From Streptomyces aquilus (GTDB taxonomy: Bacteria > Actinomycetota > Actinomycetes > Streptomycetales > Streptomycetaceae): a stretch of DNA of 64,000 nucleotides. The DNA is taken from NCBI RefSeq assembly GCF_003955715.1, contig NZ_CP034463.1:6510001-6574000 (forward strand), in the 5' to 3' direction. The translations under genes and the position numbers were made by a program. The notes beneath the pieces are model-generated. The model was not told where the DNA came from, ran no database searches, and saw only the letters and a list, made by a program, of their open reading frames with translations. This document shows positions 25,341 through 33,493 of the stretch, one piece after another. The stretch's first letter is position 1. Each line of letters starts with the position of its first letter.

Positions 25341-26921
25341 ATGGCGCGCGAGTCGGAATCGGGACTGCCCATCGAACCGGTGTACGGGCCGCGGTCCCTG
25401 GCAGGCTGGGACCCGGCGGAGAAGCTGGGCGAACCGGGCGCCTACCCCTACACCCGGGGCGTGTACCCGACCATGTACACCGGCCGCCCCTGGACCATGC
25501 GCCAGTACGCCGGCTTCGGCACGGCCACCGAGTCCAACGCCCGTTACCGGCAGCTCATCGCCCACGGCACCACCGGCCTCTCCGTCGCCTTCGACCTCCC
25601 TACCCAGATGGGCCACGACTCCGACGCCCCCCTCGCGCACGGCGAGGTCGGCAAGGTGGGCGTCGCGATCGACTCGGTCGACGACATGCGGGTGCTGTTC
25701 GACGGGATTCCCCTGGACCAGGTCTCCACGTCGATGACGATCAACGCCCCGGCGGCGCTGCTCCTGCTCCTCTACCAACTCGTCGCCGAGGAACAGGGCG
25801 TACCCGCCGACCGGCTCACGGGCACGATCCAGAACGACGTCCTGAAGGAGTACATCGCGCGGGGAACGTACATCTTCCCGCCGAAGCCCTCCCTCCGGCT
25901 GATCGCCGACATCTTCAGGTACTGCCGGGCCGAGATCCCGAAGTGGAACACCATCTCGATCTCCGGCTACCACATGGCCGAGGCGGGCGCGTCCCCCGTG
26001 CAGGAGATCGCGTTCACGCTCGCGGACGGCATCGAGTACGTGCGGACGGCGGTCGCGGCCGGGATGGACGTCGACGACTTCGCGCCCCGCCTCTCCTTCT
26101 TCTTCGTGGCGCGTACGACGATCCTGGAGGAGGTCGCCAAGTTCCGTGCGGCCAGGCGCATCTGGGCCCGGGTGATGCGGGACGAGTTCGGCGCCCGCGA
26201 CCCCAAGTCGATGATGCTCCGCTTCCACACCCAGACGGCCGGCGTCCAACTCACCGCCCAGCAGCCCGAGGTGAACCTCGTGCGGGTCTCGGTCCAGGCC
26301 CTGGCCGCGGTGCTGGGCGGCACCCAGTCCCTGCACACCAACTCCTTCGACGAGGCGATCGCCCTCCCCACGGACAAGAGCGCGCGGCTCGCGCTGCGGA
26401 CCCAGCAGGTGCTCGCCCACGAGACGGACGTCACCGCCACCGTGGACCCGTTCGCCGGCTCCTACGTCGTGGAGAAGATGACCGACGACGTGGAGGCGGC
26501 GGCCCTCGACCTGATGCGCCGGGTCGAGGACCTCGGCGGCGCGGTCGCGGCCATCGAGCACGGCTTCCAGAAGAACGAGATCGAACACAGCGCCTACCGG
26601 ATCGCCCAGGAGACCGACGCGGGCGAACGGATCGTCGTCGGCGTCAACCGCTTCCGGCTCGACGAGGAGGAACCGTACGAGCCGCTGCGGGTCGACCCCG
26701 CGATCGAGGCCCAGCAGGCCGAGCGGCTGGCGCGGCTGCGGGCGGAACGGGACGCGGCGGCGGTCGCCTCGGCCCTCGACGCCCTCAGGAAGGCGGCGGC
26801 GGGGGAGGACAACGTCCTGTACCCGATGAAGGAGGCGCTGCGGGCGCGGGCGACGGTCGGCGAGGTGTGCAACGCGCTGCGGGAGGTGTGGGGGACGTAC
26901 GTCCCGGCGGACGCGTTCTAG
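25341..26921 (+). CDS. Acyl-CoA mutase large subunit, methylmalonyl-CoA mutase family, no B12 domain
   Basis: 526 residues, covering only the substrate-binding TIM barrel of B12-dependent acyl-CoA mutases ([49 protein letters not shown]). The DxHxxG cobalamin-binding domain of full-length enzymes is absent, so a separate small subunit is needed, as for isobutyryl-CoA mutase. Y56 (RQYAGFG) and R174 ([11 protein letters not shown]) match the Tyr/Arg pair that binds the carboxylate in methylmalonyl-CoA mutase rather than Phe/Gln of the isobutyryl enzyme, arguing for a dicarboxylic acyl-CoA substrate (inference). Start ATG at 25341. No partner subunit nearby. Confidence 0.9.
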   Translation: MARESESGLPIEPVYGPRSLAGWDPAEKLGEPGAYPYTRGVYPTMYTGRPWTMRQYAGFGTATESNARYRQLIAHGTTGLSVAFDLPTQMGHDSDAPLAHGEVGKVGVAIDSVDDMRVLFDGIPLDQVSTSMTINAPAALLLLLYQLVAEEQGVPADRLTGTIQNDVLKEYIARGTYIFPPKPSLRLIADIFRYCRAEIPKWNTISISGYHMAEAGASPVQEIAFTLADGIEYVRTAVAAGMDVDDFAPRLSFFFVARTTILEEVAKFRAARRIWARVMRDEFGARDPKSMMLRFHTQTAGVQLTAQQPEVNLVRVSVQALAAVLGGTQSLHTNSFDEAIALPTDKSARLALRTQQVLAHETDVTATVDPFAGSYVVEKMTDDVEAAALDLMRRVEDLGGAVAAIEHGFQKNEIEHSAYRIAQETDAGERIVVGVNRFRLDEEEPYEPLRVDPAIEAQQAERLARLRAERDAAAVASALDALRKAAAGEDNVLYPMKEALRARATVGEVCNALREVWGTYVPADAF

Positions 26922-26971
26922 GGTGTGGACGCCTTCTCGGGACAGGGCTCTGACATGCGAAACTCGATCCC

Positions 26972-27619
26972 ATGTTCGGTGTCATAGACCTTCCCACCTA
27001 CCTGGCAGGACTCGTCCTGATCGTCCTGCTGCCCGGTCCCAACTCGCTGTACGTCCTGTCCGTCGCCGCCCGGCGCGGGGTGCGGGCCGGGTACACCGCG
27101 GCGGCGGGGGTGTGGTGCGGGGACACCGTGCTGATGACGCTGTCGGCGGCGGGGGTGGCGTCCCTGCTCCAGGCCAACGCCGTGCTGTTCGGGATCGTGA
27201 AGTACGCGGGCGCCGGGTATCTGACGTGGCTGGCGGTGGGGATGCTGCGGGCCGCGTGGGGGATGTGGCGGTCGCGGAAGGAAGCGACCACCGAGGACGC
27301 GTCCGAGGGGGCCTCCTACGAGCGGCCCTACCGCCGGGCCCTCGTCATCAGCCTGTTCAACCCCAAGGCGATCCTGTTCTTCGTCGCCTTCTTCGTGCAG
27401 TTCGTCGATCCCGGGTACGCGTATCCGGCGCTGTCCTTCGTGGTGCTGGGGGCCTTCGCGCAGGCCGCGAGCTTCCTGTACCTCACCGCGCTGATCTTCA
27501 GCGGGACGCGGCTGGCGGACGCGTTCCGGCGGCGGAAGCGGTTGTCGGCGGGGGCGACGTCGGCTGCGGGGGCGTTGTTCCTGGGGTTCGCGGTGAAGTT
27601 GTCGATGGCGAGTGCCTGA
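26972..27619 (+). CDS. LysE/RhtB-family amino-acid exporter, LeuE-like
   Basis: 215 residues with six membrane helices. It carries the LysE/RhtB signature VLLPGPNSLYVLSVAARRG and the mid-protein ALVISLFNPKAILFFVAFFVQF. As remembered, both blocks closely resemble E. coli LeuE (YeaS), suggesting efflux of leucine-type amino acids or analogues. It is a single gene 50 bp after the mutase; its stop abuts the convergent monooxygenase stop. Confidence 0.9.
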   Translation: MFGVIDLPTYLAGLVLIVLLPGPNSLYVLSVAARRGVRAGYTAAAGVWCGDTVLMTLSAAGVASLLQANAVLFGIVKYAGAGYLTWLAVGMLRAAWGMWRSRKEATTEDASEGASYERPYRRALVISLFNPKAILFFVAFFVQFVDPGYAYPALSFVVLGAFAQAASFLYLTALIFSGTRLADAFRRRKRLSAGATSAAGALFLGFAVKLSMASA

Positions 27620-29011
27620 CTAGAGCCCGACCCGTGCCGAGTAGTCCTTGAGTCCGGTGGCCGTCTCGCCTGCCCAGCCGACGTAACCGTCCGGGCGCAC
27701 CAGGAACAGGCCCTTTCCGTACGACACCTGGCCCGTACCGTGCACGACCCGCGTCGTCGCCGGTGGCCGCGGAGCCTCGACCCCCACCGCGAGCAGCGTC
27801 CAGTGCGGCCCCCGGAACGCGTCGAACAGCCGTACCCCACCCAGCATCCCGTCAGGTGCGCGGTCGCCCGCCCGCAGCGGACCCGGCAGGGTGCCCGTCT
27901 CCGCCGTCAGGGACGAGCCCCGATAGCCCAGGCCCAGCTGACGCGTCGCGTCGCCCCGGCGGGTCTCGCCCCGGTGGACGCTCGTCGTCAGGCCCAGCAT
28001 CTGGGCGGCGATCGGGCGGCGCTCCTCCTCGTACGTGTCGAGGAGGGACTCCGGCGCGCTCCCCGTGAGCACCGCGCCCAGCTTCCAGCCCAGGTTGTAG
28101 GCGTCCTGGACGCTGGTGTTGAGGCCCTGGCCGCCGGCCGGTGAGTGGATGTGGGCCGCGTCGCCGGCGAGGAAGACGCGGCCGGAGCGGAAGCGGTCGG
28201 CGAGGGCCTGGCGGGGGCGGAAGTCGGAGGACCAGCGGAGTTCCGTCACGGCGTCCGGGGTGAGGTGGGAGCGGTCGGCGACCACCTTGCGGACGCCTTC
28301 GAGGGAGACGTCCACGGCCGTGCCCTCCGGGAACTGGGCCACGACCTGGAAGTCCTCGGTCCCGGCCAGCGGGCAGATCGCCAGGAAGCCGTCGCCGTCC
28401 CCGCGCGGCGGGAACACGTGCCAGTACTCGCGGTCGAGGCCGGTCAGCCGTACGTCCGCCACCAGCATCGGGTGCGGGTCGACGGTCTCGCCGGTCATGG
28501 CGATGCCGAGGGCCCGGCGGATCGCGGAGCGGCCACCGTCCGCGGCGACGACATACCGGGCGCGGAGGTCAGGGCCGTCCGCGAAGTGCACGCTCACGCC
28601 GTCCTCGTCCTGCGTGAGACCGGTGACCTCCCGGCCGAAGGCGACCTCGCCGCCCAGCTCCGTCAGCCGCGCCGCGAGGATCTCCTGCGTCCGCCACTGC
28701 GGGACCATCCACGGCTCGTTGTACGGCGAGTCCTCCGTCGCCTCGGCCGGGTCGAACATCTGGTGCTCGCCGACGCGCTCGCCGTCCTGCCAGATCATCC
28801 CGACGGGGTAGGTGCCGCCCGCCGCGCGGATCGCGTCCCGGACGCCGAGGTCGTCGAAGACCTCCATCGTGCGCGGCTGGATGCCCTTGCCGCGCGAGCC
28901 GGGGAACAGGGCGTCGGCCTTCTCCACCACCAGCGCGGCCACCCCGCGCCGCGCGAGGTCGATGCCGAGGGCGAGGCCGGTCGGGCCGGCTCCGACGATC
29001 AGAACATCCAT
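27620..29011 (-). CDS. FAD-dependent aromatic hydroxylase (PheA/TfdB/RdmE type)
   Basis: 463 residues. The N-terminal Rossmann motif GAGPTGLALGIDLARRG, the middle motif DGGRSAIRRALGI, and the FAD-ribityl motif FLAGDAAHIHSPAGGQGLN are the three class A flavoprotein monooxygenase signatures. The C-terminal thioredoxin-like extension (LFDAFRGPHWTLLAVG, then FLVRPDGYVGWAG) is typical of polyketide and phenol hydroxylases. It hydroxylates an unknown aromatic substrate using NAD(P)H and O2. ATG at 29011 behind GGAGATAAGCG. Divergent from a TetR gene across two operators, so expression is likely derepressed by a ligand of that regulator. Confidence 0.92.
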   Translation of the reverse strand: MDVLIVGAGPTGLALGIDLARRGVAALVVEKADALFPGSRGKGIQPRTMEVFDDLGVRDAIRAAGGTYPVGMIWQDGERVGEHQMFDPAEATEDSPYNEPWMVPQWRTQEILAARLTELGGEVAFGREVTGLTQDEDGVSVHFADGPDLRARYVVAADGGRSAIRRALGIAMTGETVDPHPMLVADVRLTGLDREYWHVFPPRGDGDGFLAICPLAGTEDFQVVAQFPEGTAVDVSLEGVRKVVADRSHLTPDAVTELRWSSDFRPRQALADRFRSGRVFLAGDAAHIHSPAGGQGLNTSVQDAYNLGWKLGAVLTGSAPESLLDTYEEERRPIAAQMLGLTTSVHRGETRRGDATRQLGLGYRGSSLTAETGTLPGPLRAGDRAPDGMLGGVRLFDAFRGPHWTLLAVGVEAPRPPATTRVVHGTGQVSYGKGLFLVRPDGYVGWAGETATGLKDYSARVGL

Positions 29012-29021
29012 CGCTTATCTC

Positions 29022-29036
29022 CTTAACGCTGTTAAG
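29022..29036. promoter_or_regulatory. TetR operator copy 1
   Basis: CTTAACGCTGTTAAG, a palindrome of TTAAC-N3-GTTAA. It overlaps the ribosome-binding site region of the monooxygenase gene. The identical copy at 29059 supports a dimeric repressor site. Confidence 0.8.
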
Positions 29037-29058
29037 TGCCGTCGCCGACAAGGCTGCC

Positions 29059-29073
29059 CTTAACGCTGTTAAG
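29059..29073. promoter_or_regulatory. TetR operator copy 2
   Basis: Identical 15-bp palindrome CTTAACGCTGTTAAG, 37 bp centre to centre from copy 1 and just upstream of the TetR start. The placement fits joint autorepression and repression of the monooxygenase. Confidence 0.8.
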
Positions 29074-29082
29074 GTGTCAAGC

Positions 29083-29784
29083 GTGAGTACGGAACGCCGC
29101 ACGCCCCTCGACCGCAAACGGGTCGCCGAGACCGCCCTGAAGCTCCTGAACGAGCTGGGCCTGGAGGGCCTGACCCTGCGGGCCATCGCCAAGGAGCTCG
29201 ACGTCAAGGCCCCCGCCCTGTACTGGCACTTCAAGGACAAGCAGGCGCTGCTGGACGAGATGGCGACGGAGATGTACCGGCGGATGATCGCCGGGACCGC
29301 GCTGGATCCCGGCGATACCTGGCAGGAGCGGTTGCTGAAGTCCAACCGCGGACTGCGGGCCGCGCTGCTCGGCTACCGCGACGGCGCCAAGGTCTTCAGC
29401 GGCTCACGTTTCACGAGCCTCGTGCACGCGGAGGCGATGGAGGACAACCTGCGCCTGTTCACGTCGGCCGGCTTCACCCTCGCCCAGGCGGTCCGCGCGG
29501 CCTCGACGACGTACTTCTACACCCTCGGCTTCGTCACCGAGGAACAAGGCATGCAGCCAGGCGTCGACGTAGAGGAACGGGCACATCTGATGGCCGACTT
29601 CCCCTTGTCGGCGGCGGCGGGGAGGGAGGTCTTCGCGGACTACGACAGCCATTTCGAAGAGGGCCTGGCTTTGATCATCACCGGCATCGCCAACGCCCTA
29701 AGGGGCGCGGGGAACTGCGCGCCCAGCCACGACGAACCCGCACCTAACCGCGAACCGTCAAAGCCCTCCGCACTGCCCGAGTGA
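29083..29784 (+). CDS. TetR-family repressor of the divergent monooxygenase
   Basis: 233 residues from the GTG at 29083 (AAGG at 29071-29074). DNA-binding domain: RVAETALKLLNELGLEGLTL, then RAIAKELDVKAPALYWHFKDKQALLDEM, the class with a tetracycline-repressor-like C-terminal domain (about 75-215). Two identical palindromes precede it. The final 30 or so residues (from LRGAGNCAPSHDEPAP) are encoded by a dispersed repeat and overlap the end of the convergent methyltransferase by 41 bp, so this tail is probably not functional. Confidence 0.92.
   Translation: MSTERRTPLDRKRVAETALKLLNELGLEGLTLRAIAKELDVKAPALYWHFKDKQALLDEMATEMYRRMIAGTALDPGDTWQERLLKSNRGLRAALLGYRDGAKVFSGSRFTSLVHAEAMEDNLRLFTSAGFTLAQAVRAASTTYFYTLGFVTEEQGMQPGVDVEERAHLMADFPLSAAAGREVFADYDSHFEEGLALIITGIANALRGAGNCAPSHDEPAPNREPSKPSALPE
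29701..29746. repeat. Dispersed GC-rich repeat, copy B (inverted)
   Basis: AGGGGCGCGGGGAACTGCGC and following bases match the complement of copies at 11720 and 41215. Here it forms the last codons of the TetR gene. Confidence 0.75.
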
Positions 29785-30628
29785 CAACCGGCGGCAACAG
29801 TTCCACGGCGATACGACGCGCAGGCGACCTCCGCCGCTGGGGCGCCGCAGGCACCGGCACCGGCGCCACATAATGCCGCGACTTAGGAAACTCCACCGCC
29901 CGCATCCCCTGCGCCCGCGCCCGCACCAACCGCTGCCCCGCCGCCTCCTGCACACTCAGCCCGCAGTCCGGCCGCCCCCGGAGCATCTCCAGCAGCTCCT
30001 CCTGCACCACCCCCGGGTCCCCCCAGGTCCCGTACAGCTTCTGCGTGCTGAGGCAGACGATCCGCAGCCCCCGGTTCAGCACCGCCTCCCACACCGCCAC
30101 CGACACCCCCGGCGTGTGCTCGGAGCGGAAGTCGTCGAGGACGACGATCCCGTCCGGCACCAGCAACTCCCGCGCCGCGCCGATGTCGTCGCGGACGTGC
30201 TCGTACAGGTGCGAGGCGTCGATGTGGACGAAGCGGCAGGTCTTCGGGGCGACCTCGGAGGAGATGACGGAGCTGGGCGCCTCGATGACGCGGGGCAGCT
30301 CGTCGTGGAAAGAGAGGTAGTTGCGCTCGAAGGACTGGCGGGTGAGGGACGCGTACGACTTCGCCGTCTCGGCCTTGTTCGCCCCGTCCGGCGCCTCCCC
30401 GCCGAACAGGTCGCAGACGGTGAACTCCTCGCCCGCGCCCCGGTGCCGGCCGAGCAGGATCGCGCTCTTGCCCATGTAGGCGCCGAGTTCCAGCAGGTCG
30501 CCCTGGACGCCCAGCCGCCGTTGGCGGTCGAGGAACCAGGTGAACAGCATCTGGTCGAGCGGCGGGAACCAGCCGGGTACGTCGCTGAGTTCACCGGGGT
30601 ACGTGTACGTCTGCTGTGCGTTGGACAT
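29744..30628 (-). CDS. Class I SAM-dependent methyltransferase (Methyltransf_24 type)
   Basis: 294 residues. SAM-binding motif I is GDLLELGAYMGKSAILLG (about 44-61); CRFVHIDASHLYEHVRDDI and IVVLDDFRSEHTPGV follow, as in O-methyltransferases acting on sugars and small molecules. The basic Pro/Arg-rich C-terminus is likely flexible. It lies 64 bp downstream of the acyltransferase on the same strand and belongs to the glycopolymer locus by position, where it could methylate a sugar hydroxyl (inference). The 3-prime end overlaps the convergent TetR gene. Confidence 0.82.
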   Translation of the reverse strand: MSNAQQTYTYPGELSDVPGWFPPLDQMLFTWFLDRQRRLGVQGDLLELGAYMGKSAILLGRHRGAGEEFTVCDLFGGEAPDGANKAETAKSYASLTRQSFERNYLSFHDELPRVIEAPSSVISSEVAPKTCRFVHIDASHLYEHVRDDIGAARELLVPDGIVVLDDFRSEHTPGVSVAVWEAVLNRGLRIVCLSTQKLYGTWGDPGVVQEELLEMLRGRPDCGLSVQEAAGQRLVRARAQGMRAVEFPKSRHYVAPVPVPAAPQRRRSPARRIAVELLPPVVTRAVRRALTVRG

Positions 30629-30692
30629 GAGACATTCCTGCTCGCCCTGGACCAGGCGAACTGACCCGCAGCGGAACGTCAGATGAACAACC

Positions 30693-31811
30693 TCACCGAG
30701 CCTTGGCCAGAGCCGAACGCAGCTTCGGAGTGAGGGGCTTCTCCACGTACCGGTTCAGCAGCCAGGCCAGCAGCAGCATCGCCGCGACCGTCAGCGCGAA
30801 GGTCTCCGCCGACGGCAGGCCGAGGCCGATGTGCAGGGCGTGGATCACCACCCAGCCGAGGTGCTCGTGGACCAGGTAGAACGGGTACGTCAGCGCCCCG
30901 GCCACCGTCAGCCAGCGCCAGTTCGCCCAGTTGAGCCAGCCCAGCGCGATCGCCGCGACCGCGAGGAAGCCGAGCGCGACCACGAGGACGATCCCGGCGG
31001 AGGAGCGGTGCGCGAACGCGTTCGGGTCGCCGGCGTTCCACAGCCCGCGGACCGCGTAGTGCTGGCCGATGAGGAAGCTGACGCCGACGATGCCCCACGC
31101 GTACACGTCCCGCCGGTCGCGGTGGACGAGGTAGAGGCCGACACCGCCGATGAAGAACGGTGCGTACTCGGGCATCAGCACCACGTCGAGCAGCGGCTGG
31201 TGCGCGGCCTGCGTGATCGCCGCCGCCAGCGTCCAGCCCGCGCAGAACAGGATCACCCGGCGGCGCGAGGCACCCGGCAGGACCACGCACAGGGCGAACA
31301 GGGCGTAGAAGCGGACCTCCGCCCACAGCGTCCAGCACACACCCAGCACCCGGTCGACGCCGAGCGGCTGCTGGAGCATCGTCAGGTTCACGAGCGCGTC
31401 GCTCGGCGACACCGTTTTGTACGCCACCATGGGGAGGGCGAAGACAGCGGTGACCAGCACCACCGCCGCCCAGTACGCCGGCAGCAGCCGGGACGCGCGG
31501 GAGGCGAAGAACGACTTCAGGGGCCTGCCCCAGCCGCTCATGCAGATCACGAATCCGCTGATCACGAAAAAGACCTGGACGCCGAGACAGCCGTACGAGA
31601 AGAACTGGTGCAGCGTCGGGAACTGGGCTTTCGGGGAACTTCCCCAGGCCGCCGTGACATCGCCGCCCCGGCCGCCGTAGTGGTACGCAGCCACCATCAG
31701 CGCGGCCACCAGACGCAGTCCGTCCAGGGCGCGCAGCCGGGTCTCGCGGGGTGCCGTCCGGTCCGGCCGCGGGGGTGTCTCCGTCACCTCGCCGACGGTG
31801 ATCGTGGTCAC
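30693..31811 (-). CDS. Membrane O-acyltransferase (acyltransferase 3 family, OafA-like)
   Basis: 372 residues with about ten membrane helices. The N-terminal signature RLRALDGLRLVAALMVAAYHY contains the conserved histidine, and SYGCLGVQVFFVISGFVICM follows. Family members acetylate or acylate cell-surface glycans at the membrane. The GTG at 31811 has GAGGGG 7-8 bases upstream. Divergent from the sialyltransferase-like gene across a 218-bp, comparatively AT-rich gap, which probably holds promoters for both sides of the glycopolymer locus. Modification of the polymer by O-acylation is inferred. Confidence 0.9.
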   Translation of the reverse strand: MTTITVGEVTETPPRPDRTAPRETRLRALDGLRLVAALMVAAYHYGGRGGDVTAAWGSSPKAQFPTLHQFFSYGCLGVQVFFVISGFVICMSGWGRPLKSFFASRASRLLPAYWAAVVLVTAVFALPMVAYKTVSPSDALVNLTMLQQPLGVDRVLGVCWTLWAEVRFYALFALCVVLPGASRRRVILFCAGWTLAAAITQAAHQPLLDVVLMPEYAPFFIGGVGLYLVHRDRRDVYAWGIVGVSFLIGQHYAVRGLWNAGDPNAFAHRSSAGIVLVVALGFLAVAAIALGWLNWANWRWLTVAGALTYPFYLVHEHLGWVVIHALHIGLGLPSAETFALTVAAMLLLAWLLNRYVEKPLTPKLRSALAKAR

Positions 31812-32029
31812 GGATATCCCCTCGACAGCTGTTCCTACGGGTGTACACAGGGACATTAGTCCGAATCACAGGGATGTCTTGACCGGCGAGCCAACGATTG
31901 GCCGCCCGGTCCCGGTGAGTTCACCTGGATGTCGTTTTGACTTCCTAAATTCCCTCGGAATCCCCCCACGCAAGCGGTAAAGCACAAGAACTCGTCTCAG
32001 CTTTGGTAAGAAGACAAAACGGGAGTGCC

Positions 32030-33493
32030 ATGACGACGGTCCAGAAGAGACGTGCACGTGCGCGTGGAGGGGAGCTGGACGACTGCCTGCGCGCCTGCGC
32101 GGTACACAGCGGAAAGGTCGTCGGCAGCGTCGACCGGCGCCGCGTCGAACTCGCCGAGCAGCTGCGCAAGCTGCTCGTGGTGTGGGGCACGACCGCCACG
32201 TCCGCCGCCGCGCCCGCCCCGGCGGGCGGCGCCACCGCCCTGCTCAAGCGGGCCGTGAAGGGTGCCGCCGCCCCCTCGGGCGGCATTCCCAACGAACTGC
32301 TCGACGCCCTGCTCGCCGTCGCCAACAAGGCCCTGGAGTGCGGCTACGACGACGAGTTGAACCTCGCCCTCGTCATCTCCGACACCGTCCTCGCCCAGCG
32401 CAAGAACTCCCGCGCCGGCTGGCGGCTGCGCGCCCGGCTGCTGGAGACGCTCGGCGAGGAGGCGGAGGCCGTCGAGGCGTACGACAAGTACCTCGCCCTC
32501 ACCGACGACGACGGCTTCGGCGTCCGCGCCCGGATCGCCGGGCTGCGGGTCGCCGCCGAGAAGGAGCGCGAACTGCTCGCGCTGCTGCGGCGGCAGAACC
32601 CGCGCGCCGAGGAATTCACCCGGCGGGCCGCCACCGACGTGTGGGCCGAGGGCCTCGCCGCCCAGGCCGTAGGAGACTGGACCGAGGCCGAGCCGCGCCT
32701 CGTGGGAGCGCTCCTCACCCTGGCCGCCGAGGACGCCCCGGTCGCCGACCGGCAGGAACTCCTCAGCCAGTACCTCGACCTGCGCATGACGCGGGAGACG
32801 AACCTCCCCGCCCTCACCGAGGCCCTCGCCCTCTACGCCGAGCAGCGCCGCAACCGCATGCGCGGCCCCGTCGCCGACCCCACCATCGGCGGCGTGCAGT
32901 GGATCAGCCTCGGCGAGTTCCGCAACCGCATCGCCGGCAAGTCGATCTGCCTGATCGCCAACTCCGGGCGCGTCGGCGCCAGTTCGATGGGCGCCGAGAT
33001 CGACGCGTACGACATCGTCGTCCGCTTCAACTCGTACAAGATCGACCCGAAGCACACCGGCAGCCGCACCGACATCCACGCCACCATCCACAAGCACGGC
33101 TTCAACTGGGACCAGCGGGTCGACACCCGGCTGGTGTTCGGCGGGATCTCCGGCGACTGGAAGTACTCGCTGCGCAACCGGCTGGTCCCCGGCGCCCAGA
33201 CCTTCCTCGGCGACGAGTCGCTGCGCTGGCCGGTACGCAACATCGGCAAGCTCGGCACCGACGTCTGGTCCGGCATCCCGACCACCGGCTTCAACATGCT
33301 CTACCTGCTGGACTTCCTGGACGTCAGCCCCACCCTCGACCTGATCGGCTTCGACTTCTACGAGAGCGGCGCCTACCGCGTCCCGGAGGCCATGAAGCTC
33401 GCGATCACGTCCGTGCACGAATACACCAGCGAGAAGGCATGGGTCATGCAGCGGGCCCAGAGCGTGACCGACATGAGGATCTCCCTGCGATGA
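32030..33493 (+). CDS. GT29-like sialyltransferase-fold protein with helical N-terminal region
   Basis: 487 residues. The first 270 are helical and TPR-like (GWRLRARLLETLGEEAEAVE). The C-terminal domain carries, in order, the motifs of eukaryotic-type GT29 sialyltransferases: L-motif SICLIANSGRVG (305-316, N311) with IVVRFNSYKI (N334) and GSRTDIH; S-motif PTTGFNMLYLLDFL (417-430); a GFDFYE segment; and VS-motif HEYTSE (H463 to E468, HxxxxE). These bind CMP-sugar donors. Neighbouring CMP-sugar synthetase and NeuB genes make a CMP-nonulosonic-acid donor likely. The ATG at 32030 follows GGGAG. The stop overlaps the next start (ATGA). Confidence 0.8.
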   Translation: MTTVQKRRARARGGELDDCLRACAVHSGKVVGSVDRRRVELAEQLRKLLVVWGTTATSAAAPAPAGGATALLKRAVKGAAAPSGGIPNELLDALLAVANKALECGYDDELNLALVISDTVLAQRKNSRAGWRLRARLLETLGEEAEAVEAYDKYLALTDDDGFGVRARIAGLRVAAEKERELLALLRRQNPRAEEFTRRAATDVWAEGLAAQAVGDWTEAEPRLVGALLTLAAEDAPVADRQELLSQYLDLRMTRETNLPALTEALALYAEQRRNRMRGPVADPTIGGVQWISLGEFRNRIAGKSICLIANSGRVGASSMGAEIDAYDIVVRFNSYKIDPKHTGSRTDIHATIHKHGFNWDQRVDTRLVFGGISGDWKYSLRNRLVPGAQTFLGDESLRWPVRNIGKLGTDVWSGIPTTGFNMLYLLDFLDVSPTLDLIGFDFYESGAYRVPEAMKLAITSVHEYTSEKAWVMQRAQSVTDMRISLR

